Of a stretch of DNA of 8,436 bases, positions 1 through 7,045 are shown one piece after another. Each line of letters starts with the position of its first letter. Within the stretch, counting starts at the first letter, position 1. Made by a program: the position numbers and the translations under genes. Origin of the DNA: an uncultured Centipeda sp. (GTDB taxonomy: Bacteria; Bacillota; Negativicutes; Selenomonadales; Selenomonadaceae); assembly GCA_937925565.1 (NCBI GenBank), contig CALALM010000165.1:1-8436 (forward strand), given 5' to 3'. A model generated the notes under the pieces. That model was not told the DNA's origin. It worked only from the letters and a program-made list of their open reading frames with translations, and did not search any database.

Positions 1-737
1 GACTGCGTAAAGAGCTCCGCCTGACGAATCGCATTCTGTCCCGTGCCGGCGTCTAGTACGAGTAGTGTTTCATGCGGAGCCCCCGGGATCTCACGCCCGA
101 TGACACGATAGATCTTCTCAAGCTCCTGCATGAGATTGGACTTTGTCTGAAGACGTCCTGCCGTATCGACAATGACGATGTCGATATTGCGTGCCTTTGC
201 CGCCTGCATCGCATCAAAGACAACCGCCGCAGGATCCGACCCCTCCCCATGCTTGATGACCTGCGCGTCGGCACGCTTGCCCCAGATCTCGAGCTGGTCA
301 ATGGCAGCCGCACGGAAGGTATCTGCTGCCGCCAAGAGAACCGTTTTTCCCTGCCTGTGGTAGTAGGCACTCAATTTTCCGATGGTCGTTGTCTTTCCAA
401 CACCGTTCGTACCGACCACGAGCAGCACTGTCGGTCCCTGCTCTGCCATGTGGAAGGTATTCTCTCCTGCCTCGAGGATCTGAACGATTTCTTTTTCCAA
501 AAAGGGAATCAGATCCTCGGGCGTTTGAATTTCCTTCTGTTTGATTCCTTTGCGCACCGCAGTGATGAGCGTCTCCGTCGTCTTGACGCCGACATCCGCC
601 ATCAGCAACGTCTCCTCAAGATCATCGATCAACGCATCGTCAATGTCGGCATATCCGATAATGAGCCGCTCAATATTATGGGTGAAGTTCTCCCGTGTTT
701 TTGTTAACCCCTTTTTCAGCCGATCAAAGAATCCCAC
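1..737 (-). CDS. ftsY: FtsY, signal recognition particle receptor GTPase (C-terminus beyond window)
   Basis: SRP receptor: a GTPase at the cytoplasmic membrane that pairs with Ffh to deliver ribosome-nascent chain complexes to SecYEG. The GTG start at 737 begins MGFFDRLKKGLTKTRENF, the short amphipathic N-terminal segment of FtsY, and is preceded by AAGGAG (743-748). The N domain follows directly, so there is no long acidic A domain. Visible NG-domain motifs are G1 GTNGVGKTTT (residues 109-118), the G2-type DTFRAAAIDQL, and G3 DTAGR starting at D191, followed by VLDAGTGQNAI near the edge. About 245 codons are present. The G4 TKLDG motif and the closing helices must lie left of base 1. The gene follows smc by 24 bases with no terminator between, so it is almost certainly cotranscribed with it. 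The remaining distinction, Ffh versus FtsY, is settled by the N-terminus and the absence of an M domain so far. Confidence 0.95.
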   Translation of the reverse strand, partial: MGFFDRLKKGLTKTRENFTHNIERLIIGYADIDDALIDDLEETLLMADVGVKTTETLITAVRKGIKQKEIQTPEDLIPFLEKEIVQILEAGENTFHMAEQGPTVLLVVGTNGVGKTTTIGKLSAYYHRQGKTVLLAAADTFRAAAIDQLEIWGKRADAQVIKHGEGSDPAAVVFDAMQAAKARNIDIVIVDTAGRLQTKSNLMQELEKIYRVIGREIPGAPHETLLVLDAGTGQNAIRQAELFTQ

Positions 738-761
738 AATAGCTCCTTCCCGTCCAATAGA

Positions 762-3700
762 TCAGGCACTCTGTTCCGTTTCATAATCCTTTAAACGAAT
801 GGAGAGAACCTTTGAGACGCCTGCGTCCTCAACGGTAACCCCATACATGGTATCCGCCGCGCGCATGGTGCCTTTTCGGTGTGTCACAACGATGAACTGC
901 GTATTCTTTGCAAATTCCTGTAAAAACTCGCCGAAGCGAGATACATTCGCCTCATCGAGCGGTGCATCAATCTCATCCAAGATGGAGAACGGTGAGGGCC
1001 GATATCGCAGGAACGAAAAGAGCAGAGCGATGACAGTAAGTGCGCGCTCCCCGCCGGATAGGGCAGACAGATTCTGTCGTTTCTTATCCGGCAGTGTCAC
1101 AAGGATCTCAACACCACTGCTTAGTATATCCTCTTTATTCGTCAGACGCAATTCCGCAATCCCACCGCCAAAGAGCCGCACAAAGATTTCGTTGAAATAC
1201 TCCTGTATCTGATGGAATGCCTCACGAAACGTGCGCGTCATATCCTGATCGATCTTTTGGATAATCTGCTCGATGTCCCGTTTAGCAGCTCTCAGATCCG
1301 CAATCTGCTTCTCTTCCTCTTCATGACGTGCTTTCTTTTCTTCGTACTCTGTGACGGCATTGGGATTTACAGATCCGAGATCCTGAATGGAACGCTCCAA
1401 TGTGCGCAGACGCTCCTCCAAAACATTCGGTGCTACGTCCTGCATCTGTTTGGCTGCCGCCTCCGGCGTCAGTCCAAAATCGGACAAAAGTGTCTCCTGA
1501 CAGTCCTCCAAACGTATATGAATGCGCTCCAGAGACTTGTCGCACTCATTTTTCTTTGCCCGAATGGATTCCAGATGTGTGACAGCGCTCTTGACGGCAG
1601 CGTCCAAGACACGGCTCTCTGCGGCTCGTTCCAAGCGCTGATCCTTGAGTGCCTTGCTACGCTTTTCGCGCTCCTGAAACAATGTGTTCCTGCGAGCGAT
1701 ATCCTTCTCCAAGTCAGAAAGGCGCATCATGTCCATCTGCAACTCATTCGCAAGCTGTGCAACTTGTTCTGTAATGCCTTGCAGTGTCTTTTCCGTTTCT
1801 GCATAATCGAGTTCACGGGATTTACGATTCCGCAACCTCGCATCGATCTCTGCAGACAGGGCAGCAAGGGCAACATCCAACGCATGCAGATGCCCTTCCT
1901 CGTCTCTGCAGTGCTCTCGCAGCCCTATACAGCGCTCGCTCAGCTGCGCAATTGTCCGCGTAAATCGCTCCTCATGCGCCCTGCACTGAGCAATATGTCC
2001 CTCAATCCGCATACGTCTCTGTTCCAGTTTCGCCCCGTGGACAAGGCGCGCCTCCTCTGCACGCTCTATCTCACGAAGGGACTCCGCCTGATCGGCAATA
2101 CGCTCCTGCAAGACACTGCACGTCCCACGCACTTCGACGAGTTTCTTCGCCAGATGCTCTGCCGCCCCCTTCTTTTCCACATAATGCCCGTTTGTCTCTT
2201 TGAGGAGCTGTCTTTTTTGCTTTAAAGAGGTCTTCATTTCCTCGTGCGTTTTTTCTTGTACACTCAGATTTTTTTCGAGTGTACCAATCTCCGTACGTCG
2301 ATTCAGCAGCGAGGACTGCTGTTTTATGTGTCCACCGCCGGAGAGGGCGCCGCCCGGATTCAATAATTCCCCTGTCAGCGTCACAATGCGAAGACGATAG
2401 CCCTCCTCTTTTGCCGCAATAAGCGCTCCATCTAATGTTTCCATCACAAGCGTCTGGGAAAGCAGATGATCTGCGACCTTTTGGAATGCGCCCTCTGCCT
2501 GAACGAGCGTATTGGCCCAGCCGATCACTCCGCGATAGCGTTGCCAGTTAATTTTGTGAGGTGGACGCACCGTAATTGTTGTCAACGGAAGGAAGGTAAC
2601 GCGCCCGCCATTTTTTCGCTTCAAATAGGATATGGCGGCCTTTGCTGTATCCGTATCCTCCGTGACGACGTTTCGCACACTCCCGCCGAGCGCGACATCT
2701 ATCGCCGTGAGATAGCGCTCCGGAATGCTGATGAGATCCGCGACGGTTCCCGCAACGCCTCTGCGCCACGCCTCAGTCGCCTGCAAAACAATTTGCACCC
2801 CCCGACCGAAGCCCTCATAGCTTTCCTGGACACGCCGCTGGAAGTCGAGACTCTGACGGATGCGAAGGAGTTCTGCATCCGACTTCCGAAGTAGCCCTTC
2901 ATCTGTCTCAATCGTTCGGCGCAGTCCATCAGCGGAGGCATGAAGTTGATCTCTTTCCCGAGATACATCCCGCATGTTTTGTTCCACGCAGTCAATCTCG
3001 CATCTCTTACATGCGAGGTCGTTCTCGGCTGAGGTAAGGAGTGCGCGGCGACGTTTTATTTCCTCCTGCCGAATCTGGCTCTCATCTCCCTCTTGTGCCG
3101 AGTTCAGTGCAACGGCATGCTCTTCACGCAGACGCGCCAATACGCGCTGCACAGCAGCACGTGCGGACTCCTGACGCGCCATCTCCTGCTCCTCATCCAA
3201 AAGCTTGCTCTTAGAACGCTCCATTTCTTCTCGAACACGTGTCTGCTCCGCTTCTTTCTCCTGTTTCTCGGCATATCTTTGTGACAAAAGCGCATCAAGC
3301 TGAATGATCTCCTGTTCTGTCGCTTCCTTCATGGCAGAGGCGGATGTACGCCTGCTCTCAAAGTCTGCTTTGCGCTTCGTCCCCTGCTCCTGTCGCCCAT
3401 TGATGAGATATTTCTCCTGCCGGAGTGCGTCCAATTTCCCATGTAATTTTCGGCTCTTCTGCTCATTCCTCTGAATTTCGCGATCGATCACGTCAATATC
3501 CGCCGCGAGCACATTCTTTTTTTCCTCGGCGTCTCTGCGTGCACGCATTTCATGTGTCTCCGCATCACGATGGGAATCCAATGTTTGAGTGAGGTTTTTT
3601 TCTTCGTGTATGAGTTTATCATACTGCTGCACAAGCGCTGTCAGCTGATATTGTCGGCGTTCTGTATCGAGCGCACGGAACTGCATCGTTTTTTTCGCCT

Positions 3701-4322
3701 GTACTTCCAGTGGCTCGAGTTCTGCCGTGTGCGCATACACAATGTCGTTCAGGCGCACAAGATCGCCCTCATTTTCGCGCAGCTTCCGCAGTGCTTCCTG
3801 CTTGCGTGTCCGATATTTCGTGATACCTGCGGTTTCCTCAAAGAACACACGACGATCCTCCGGGCGGCTGTCAAGGATGTCATTCAATCGATTCTGCCCG
3901 ATAATACTCATGCCGTCATGCCCGATTCCCGTGTCCGCAAAGAGCCGATAAATGTCCTTGATGCGGCAGCGCGAATCGTTCAGATAGATCTCACTGTCGC
4001 CGTTCCGGTAGAGGCGGCGCTTCACGACAACTTCGTCATAGTCAATGGGCAGCTTCTTATCTGTATTGTCAAAGACCAGTACGACCTCGGCAACGCTGAG
4101 TGCGCGGCGTACAGCAGATCCGGCAAAGATGATGTCCTCGGAGCGCAGCCCGCGCAACATACGAATATTCTGCTCACCGAGAACCCAGCGGATAGCATCG
4201 GTAATATTGCTTTTGCCGCTCCCATTCGGTCCCACGACGGCAGTGATTCCCTGATCGAATTGAACGACAATCCGCTCGGCAAATGACTTGAATCCGTATG
4301 CTTCCATACGCTTTAGCTGCAC
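762..4322 (-). CDS. smc: Chromosome segregation/condensin ATPase SMC
   Basis: Core ATPase of the bacterial condensin. It works as a homodimer with ScpA and ScpB to compact and separate sister chromosomes on the nucleoid. With the GTG at 4322 the protein has 1186 residues, the usual SMC length. Order of parts: Walker A GPNGSGKSN (31-39, Lys37), a Q-loop region SIIGQNRL, a first long charged coiled coil to about 500, a hinge (about 502-665, from YEGFGRGV to the Gly-rich GGALSGGG), a returning coiled coil, the signature LSGGE (1088-1092), and Walker B ILDEID (D1116, E1117). Start choice: GTG at 4331 is also in frame, but AAGGAAGG (4331-4338) would abut it. The same site lies 8 bases from GTG 4322, and that start gives MQLKRMEAYGFKSF, matching the family N-terminus and placing the Walker Lys at 37 as in B. 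subtilis. smc leads the smc-ftsY unit. rnc, a common upstream partner in Firmicutes, is absent here. Confidence 0.97.
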   Translation of the reverse strand: MQLKRMEAYGFKSFAERIVVQFDQGITAVVGPNGSGKSNITDAIRWVLGEQNIRMLRGLRSEDIIFAGSAVRRALSVAEVVLVFDNTDKKLPIDYDEVVVKRRLYRNGDSEIYLNDSRCRIKDIYRLFADTGIGHDGMSIIGQNRLNDILDSRPEDRRVFFEETAGITKYRTRKQEALRKLRENEGDLVRLNDIVYAHTAELEPLEVQAKKTMQFRALDTERRQYQLTALVQQYDKLIHEEKNLTQTLDSHRDAETHEMRARRDAEEKKNVLAADIDVIDREIQRNEQKSRKLHGKLDALRQEKYLINGRQEQGTKRKADFESRRTSASAMKEATEQEIIQLDALLSQRYAEKQEKEAEQTRVREEMERSKSKLLDEEQEMARQESARAAVQRVLARLREEHAVALNSAQEGDESQIRQEEIKRRRALLTSAENDLACKRCEIDCVEQNMRDVSRERDQLHASADGLRRTIETDEGLLRKSDAELLRIRQSLDFQRRVQESYEGFGRGVQIVLQATEAWRRGVAGTVADLISIPERYLTAIDVALGGSVRNVVTEDTDTAKAAISYLKRKNGGRVTFLPLTTITVRPPHKINWQRYRGVIGWANTLVQAEGAFQKVADHLLSQTLVMETLDGALIAAKEEGYRLRIVTLTGELLNPGGALSGGGHIKQQSSLLNRRTEIGTLEKNLSVQEKTHEEMKTSLKQKRQLLKETNGHYVEKKGAAEHLAKKLVEVRGTCSVLQERIADQAESLREIERAEEARLVHGAKLEQRRMRIEGHIAQCRAHEERFTRTIAQLSERCIGLREHCRDEEGHLHALDVALAALSAEIDARLRNRKSRELDYAETEKTLQGITEQVAQLANELQMDMMRLSDLEKDIARRNTLFQEREKRSKALKDQRLERAAESRVLDAAVKSAVTHLESIRAKKNECDKSLERIHIRLEDCQETLLSDFGLTPEAAAKQMQDVAPNVLEERLRTLERSIQDLGSVNPNAVTEYEEKKARHEEEEKQIADLRAAKRDIEQIIQKIDQDMTRTFREAFHQIQEYFNEIFVRLFGGGIAELRLTNKEDILSSGVEILVTLPDKKRQNLSALSGGERALTVIALLFSFLRYRPSPFSILDEIDAPLDEANVSRFGEFLQEFAKNTQFIVVTHRKGTMRAADTMYGVTVEDAGVSKVLSIRLKDYETEQSA

Positions 4323-4355
4323 GCATTGCACCTTCCTTTACAAGTTAGTTCATTC

Positions 4356-4384
4356 ATTATAACAGAACGGATGGTAAATTTCAA
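4356..4384 (-). promoter_or_regulatory. Probable sigma-A promoter for smc-ftsY
   Basis: On the minus strand there is TTGAAA (4384-4379), a 17-base spacer, and TATAAT (4361-4356), which also has the extended -10 TG one base upstream (4364-4363). Transcription would begin near 4349, leaving a leader of about 27 bases before the GTG at 4322. The match to consensus is very close. No operator is evident. Confidence 0.82.
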
Positions 4385-4411
4385 AAAACGGTATCTTCCA
4401 TAAATAAACTA

Positions 4412-4420
4412 TGCTATAAT
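4412..4420 (+). promoter_or_regulatory. Probable extended -10 promoter for fba
   Basis: TGCTATAAT (4412-4420) is a perfect extended -10 element. The hexamer 17 bases upstream (TATCTT, 4392-4397) is a poor -35, so the extended element probably carries recognition. Transcription would start near 4427, giving a leader of about 38 bases that ends in the fba Shine-Dalgarno sequence. Confidence 0.72.
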
Positions 4421-4464
4421 GAAAGTGTTCGTGAGATAGTTTTAATTTAATAGGGGGTAATCAT

Positions 4465-5457
4465 ATGCCACTTGTTGGAACAAAGGAAATGTTTAAGAAA
4501 GCCTATGAGGGCGGGTATGCCATCGGTGCTTTCAACGTCAACAACATGGAGATCGTTCAGGGCATTACAGATGCTGCCGGCGAACTCAAGTCCCCTCTGA
4601 TTTTGCAGGTTTCCGCAGGTGCCCGCAAGTATGCACGCCATGAGTATCTTGTCCATCTCGTCAAGGCCGCTCTTGAGATCAACGATATTCCCATTGCTCT
4701 GCACCTTGATCACGGGGCAGACTTCGATATCTGTAAAGCCTGCATTGACGGTGGATTTACGTCCGTCATGATCGACGGTTCTCATCTTCCGTATGCTGAG
4801 AATGTCGCACTTGCTAAGCGCGTTGCCGAGTATGCGCATGCACACGGCGTCGTTGTCGAGGCGGAACTTGGTCAGCTCGCGGGCATTGAGGACGATGTCA
4901 ATGTCTCCGCTGAGGATGCATCCTATACGAAACCCGAGGAAGTGCAGGACTTCGTCGAGAAGACAGGCGTCGACTCCCTTGCAATCGCCATCGGTACCTC
5001 GCATGGCGCGTTCAAGTTCACACCGGATCAGTGTACGCGCAATGCGGATGGTGTTCTCGTACCGCCCCCGCTTCGCTTCGATATTCTTGAGGAGATCGAG
5101 AAGCGCATTCCGGGCTTCCCCATCGTTCTGCACGGCGCTTCCTCCGTCATTCCGAAGTATGTGAAGATCATCAACGAGAACGGCGGTCATATGCCGGATG
5201 CGGTCGGAATTCCTGAGGATCAGTTGCGCCGCGCGGCAAAATCCTCCGTCTGCAAGATCAACATTGACTCTGATCTCCGTCTCGCCATGACAGCAGGCAT
5301 TCGCGAGCATTTCAAGAAGGAGCCGTCGCACTTCGACCCGCGCCAGTACCTGACCGACGGTCGCAGCTACATCAAGGAGCTCGTCACCCACAAGATCAAA
5401 GAGGTACTCGGCTCCGACGGTAAGGCGCCGGAAATCCGGGCACTCATTAACAAGTAA
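4465..5457 (+). CDS. fba: Class II (zinc) fructose-bisphosphate aldolase
   Basis: Cytoplasmic enzyme that cleaves fructose 1,6-bisphosphate to dihydroxyacetone phosphate and glyceraldehyde 3-phosphate, and catalyses the reverse in gluconeogenesis. The protein has 330 residues. Visible family residues are HLDH (80-83: Asp82 as the expected catalytic acid/base, His83 a zinc ligand), the VEAELG motif with Glu134, GTSHGAFK with His180, VLHGASS with His223, and NIDSD (266-270), which binds substrate phosphate. The segment IINENGGHMPDAVGIP (235-250) is the Gly-rich stretch seen in one branch of the family. The ATG at 4465 has TAGGGGG 14 bases upstream and yields the standard MPLVGTKEMF start. It is transcribed divergently from smc and closed by a strong terminator, so it looks monocistronic. 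Related tagatose-bisphosphate aldolases share the fold, but the overall pattern favours Fba. Confidence 0.96.
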   Translation: MPLVGTKEMFKKAYEGGYAIGAFNVNNMEIVQGITDAAGELKSPLILQVSAGARKYARHEYLVHLVKAALEINDIPIALHLDHGADFDICKACIDGGFTSVMIDGSHLPYAENVALAKRVAEYAHAHGVVVEAELGQLAGIEDDVNVSAEDASYTKPEEVQDFVEKTGVDSLAIAIGTSHGAFKFTPDQCTRNADGVLVPPPLRFDILEEIEKRIPGFPIVLHGASSVIPKYVKIINENGGHMPDAVGIPEDQLRRAAKSSVCKINIDSDLRLAMTAGIREHFKKEPSHFDPRQYLTDGRSYIKELVTHKIKEVLGSDGKAPEIRALINK

Positions 5458-5488
5458 GATTGCTCCTATAACGTAATGGAGTAAATAC

Positions 5489-5534
5489 AATATGACCTTA
5501 TTTCATGCGCGGAATGAAGTAAGGTCATATTTTT
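5489..5534 (+). terminator. Intrinsic terminator of fba
   Basis: An 18-bp stem pairs 5489-5506 with 5514-5531, with a single T-G wobble (5501/5519) and a 7-base loop GCGCGGA. The final arm runs into TTTTT (5530-5534). It begins about 30 bases after the fba stop. Nothing comparable to a T-tract is seen for the opposite strand, so it acts for fba only. Confidence 0.9.
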
Positions 5535-5568
5535 ATCTCCATGCTCGCTCCATTATCAGACTGCTTAC

Positions 5569-5597
5569 TGGACAGTGCTCTGTTTTTCCTGTATAAT
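5569..5597 (+). promoter_or_regulatory. Probable sigma-A promoter for lysC
   Basis: TGGACA (5569-5574), a 17-base spacer and a perfect TATAAT (5592-5597). The predicted start is near 5604, leaving a leader of about 47 bases before the lysC ATG. That is too short for a lysine riboswitch, and no such structure is seen between the fba terminator and lysC. Confidence 0.8.
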
Positions 5598-5650
5598 GCG
5601 TTCAGCATTCACCATTATGGGAATCATATCAATCCATAGGGGGACATTAT

Positions 5651-6883
5651 ATGGCACTAATTGTAAAAAAATTTGGCGGTAGCTCCGTGGCGACGCCGGA
5701 AAAGATCAAAAATGTAGCGAAGCGAATCCTGAGTGAGAAAGCCCCCGACGATCACATTGTCATGGTGGTATCGGCAATGGGCGATACGACAGATGATCTC
5801 ATCGCTCTTGCCGGAGAAGTCGTAGAGCGTCCCTATCAGTATACGCGTGAGATGGATATGCTTATGACCACGGGCGAACAAATCTCCATCGCACTTCTTG
5901 CGATGGCGTTCCGATCGATGGGGCAATCTGCCGTCTCACTCACAGGCGCAATGGCCGGGATGCAGACGGACAGTGCGCATACGAAGGGGCGCATTCTTGG
6001 GCTTCATCCGGATCGTGTGCATGAGGAGCTCGCCAAGGGGAATATCGTGGTTATCGCCGGATTCCAAGGTACGGATGACATCGGTGATCCCGTAACACTC
6101 GGGCGCGGTGGTTCGGATACATCCGCCGTTGCGATTGCAGGCGCGATTGGGGCAGATACCTGTGAAATCTACACCGATGTCGACGGCATTTATTCGGCTG
6201 ACCCGCGTATCGCAAAAGGTGCACACCGCATGAAAGAGATCACCTATAACGAGATGCTCGAGATGGCGCGCCTCGGTGCCGGCGTCATGCAACCACGATC
6301 CGTGGAGATGGGACAGCTCTACGGCATCCCCATCCACGTTCGTTCGACCTTTACTTCTGAGCAGGGTACCATCATTAGGGAGGAATACACAGTGGAAGAA
6401 AAGTCCTTTATCATTCGCGGCGTTACACATGACGAACACGTCTCCAAGATCACCGTTCTCGGTGTTTCCAATGTCCCCGGGATCGTGCATACAATCTTCT
6501 CTGCTCTTGCAGACGCTAATATTGTCGTGGATATGATTGTGCAGAGTGTGCGCAGTGCAGAGTCCAATGTGACGGATGTCGTATTCACTGTTGCAACGAT
6601 TGATGCCGAAGAAGCTCGCCAAGTAGTCGAGGGGATTGCAGACAAGATCAAAGCATCTGCGGTCGCCATCGACAACGACGTAGCCAAGGTCTCCATTGTC
6701 GGTGCCAGTATGCTCGGCAATCCGGGCATTGCCGCGCGGATGTTTGGGGCCCTCTCGAATGCCGATATCAACATCGAGATCATCAGCACATCCGAGATCA
6801 GTATCTCCTGCCTCATCAAGGGAGGCAGCGTCAAGGATGCAGTTAATCGGATTCACGATGAGTTCTTTCCCGACGAGGCATAA
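5651..6883 (+). CDS. lysC: Aspartate kinase (aspartokinase II / LysC type)
   Basis: Phosphorylates L-aspartate to aspartyl phosphate, the first committed step to diaminopimelate/lysine, threonine and methionine. It has 410 residues: an amino-acid-kinase domain followed by two ACT domains. The kinase domain opens with KKFGGSSV (Lys7 region) and contains GRGGSDTSA (151-159) and TDVDGIYSADPR (175-186). ACT 1 begins near 264 (VSKITVLG...) and ACT 2 near 344 (VAKVSIVGASMLG), including TSEISISCLI, the effector-binding region of lysine-sensitive enzymes. Feedback inhibition by lysine, perhaps with threonine, is expected from the family but not shown by the sequence. The ATG has TAGGGGG 14 bases upstream. 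It is not fused to homoserine dehydrogenase. A strong internal start at codon 248 (separate entry) suggests an alpha2/beta2 enzyme as in B. subtilis aspartokinase II. It is followed by an aminotransferase that may supply its substrate. Confidence 0.96.
   Translation: MALIVKKFGGSSVATPEKIKNVAKRILSEKAPDDHIVMVVSAMGDTTDDLIALAGEVVERPYQYTREMDMLMTTGEQISIALLAMAFRSMGQSAVSLTGAMAGMQTDSAHTKGRILGLHPDRVHEELAKGNIVVIAGFQGTDDIGDPVTLGRGGSDTSAVAIAGAIGADTCEIYTDVDGIYSADPRIAKGAHRMKEITYNEMLEMARLGAGVMQPRSVEMGQLYGIPIHVRSTFTSEQGTIIREEYTVEEKSFIIRGVTHDEHVSKITVLGVSNVPGIVHTIFSALADANIVVDMIVQSVRSAESNVTDVVFTVATIDAEEARQVVEGIADKIKASAVAIDNDVAKVSIVGASMLGNPGIAARMFGALSNADINIEIISTSEISISCLIKGGSVKDAVNRIHDEFFPDEA
6392..6883 (+). other. 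Internal in-frame start of lysC: putative beta subunit (ACT domains only)
   Basis: Within lysC, AGGGAGG (6377-6383) lies 8 bases before a GTG at 6392, which is codon 248 in the lysC frame. Initiation there would give a 163-residue protein (MEEKSFIIRGVTHDEH...) that starts just before ACT 1 and ends at the lysC stop, so it holds both ACT domains and no kinase domain. B. subtilis aspartokinase II is known to make a beta subunit this way from an in-phase internal start, of the same size as I recall it. The ribosome site is visible; actual translation is inferred. Confidence 0.68.
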
Positions 6884-6907
6884 GAATACTTGTATACACC
6901 CACATAT

Positions 6908-6921
6908 CTTGTGGACACAAG
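6908..6921. promoter_or_regulatory. Palindromic operator-like site over the aminotransferase -35
   Basis: CTTGTGGACACAAG is a perfect 6-2-6 inverted repeat. It overlaps the -35 hexamer (6912-6917). A partial second copy, CTTGTATACAC (6889-6899), lies 19 bases upstream on the same face and contains the palindrome TGTATACA. The sequence supports a paired binding site, but the regulator is unknown. Confidence 0.4.
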
Positions 6922-6940
6922 GATGACAACGCGCTATCAT
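6912..6940 (+). promoter_or_regulatory. Probable sigma-A promoter for the aminotransferase gene
   Basis: TGGACA (6912-6917), a 17-base spacer and TATCAT (6935-6940); each hexamer has one mismatch to consensus. The -35 is identical to that of lysC. The start would be near 6947, about ten bases before the leader hairpin and about 100 bases before the ATG. Confidence 0.6.
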
Positions 6941-6956
6941 CATGGTGTATTTTGGA

Positions 6957-7020
6957 GAAAGCACGGACAGAATGAAGACCTCCCGCTTTCGTCGGGCGGC
7001 ATCATTCTGTCCGTGCTTTC
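6957..7020 (+). other. Long leader hairpin between lysC and the aminotransferase (weak terminator or attenuator)
   Basis: GAAAGCACGGACAGAATGA (6957-6975) is repeated exactly in inverted form at 7002-7020, giving a perfect 19-bp stem. Inside it CCCG (6982-6985) can pair with CGGG (6993-6996), capping the structure. The distal arm ends CTTTC and is followed by AAAAC, so the usual U-tract is missing. The only Us are the three inside the stem. It lies 10 bases before the aminotransferase Shine-Dalgarno. It could be a weak or factor-assisted terminator for lysC, a transcript-stabilising structure, or an attenuator. Confidence 0.8.
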
Positions 7021-7045
7021 AAAACGAAAAGGAGAGCGTATACAA

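Noticed and set aside
72..707. A 211-codon plus-strand frame at the left edge
   Set aside because: The minus strand here encodes FtsY with intact G1, G2 and G3 motifs. The plus-strand frame is its complement.
1212..2225. A 337-codon open frame on the plus strand, antisense to smc, and a second of 244 codons at 3552-4286
   Set aside because: Both lie wholly inside the well-supported smc gene. Their translations are rich in Cys, Leu and Arg with no domain pattern, as expected of complementary frames of a Glu/Lys/Arg-rich coiled coil, and no ribosome site supports them.
4322..4331. Alternative smc start at GTG 4331
   Set aside because: The Shine-Dalgarno sequence would touch the start codon. 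GTG 4322 has proper spacing and gives the family N-terminus.
4447..5490. A 347-codon minus-strand frame opposite fba
   Set aside because: It overlaps fba along its whole length and begins inside the fba terminator. fba has all its active-site motifs, so this is a shadow.
5936..6964. A 342-codon minus-strand frame opposite lysC
   Set aside because: It is a mirror of the lysC coding bias, with a His/Asp/Cys-rich composition and no recognisable motif. It would start inside the lysC-aminotransferase hairpin.
6957..7020. Calling the leader hairpin a standard intrinsic terminator
   Set aside because: There is no T-tract after either arm, on either strand, so I list it as a hairpin of uncertain role.
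6890..7045. A 52-residue N-terminal extension of the aminotransferase from TTG 6890
   Set aside because: It would translate the predicted promoter and the 19-bp hairpin, has no ribosome site, and extends beyond the normal N-terminus. ATG 7046 with AAAAGGAG fits better.
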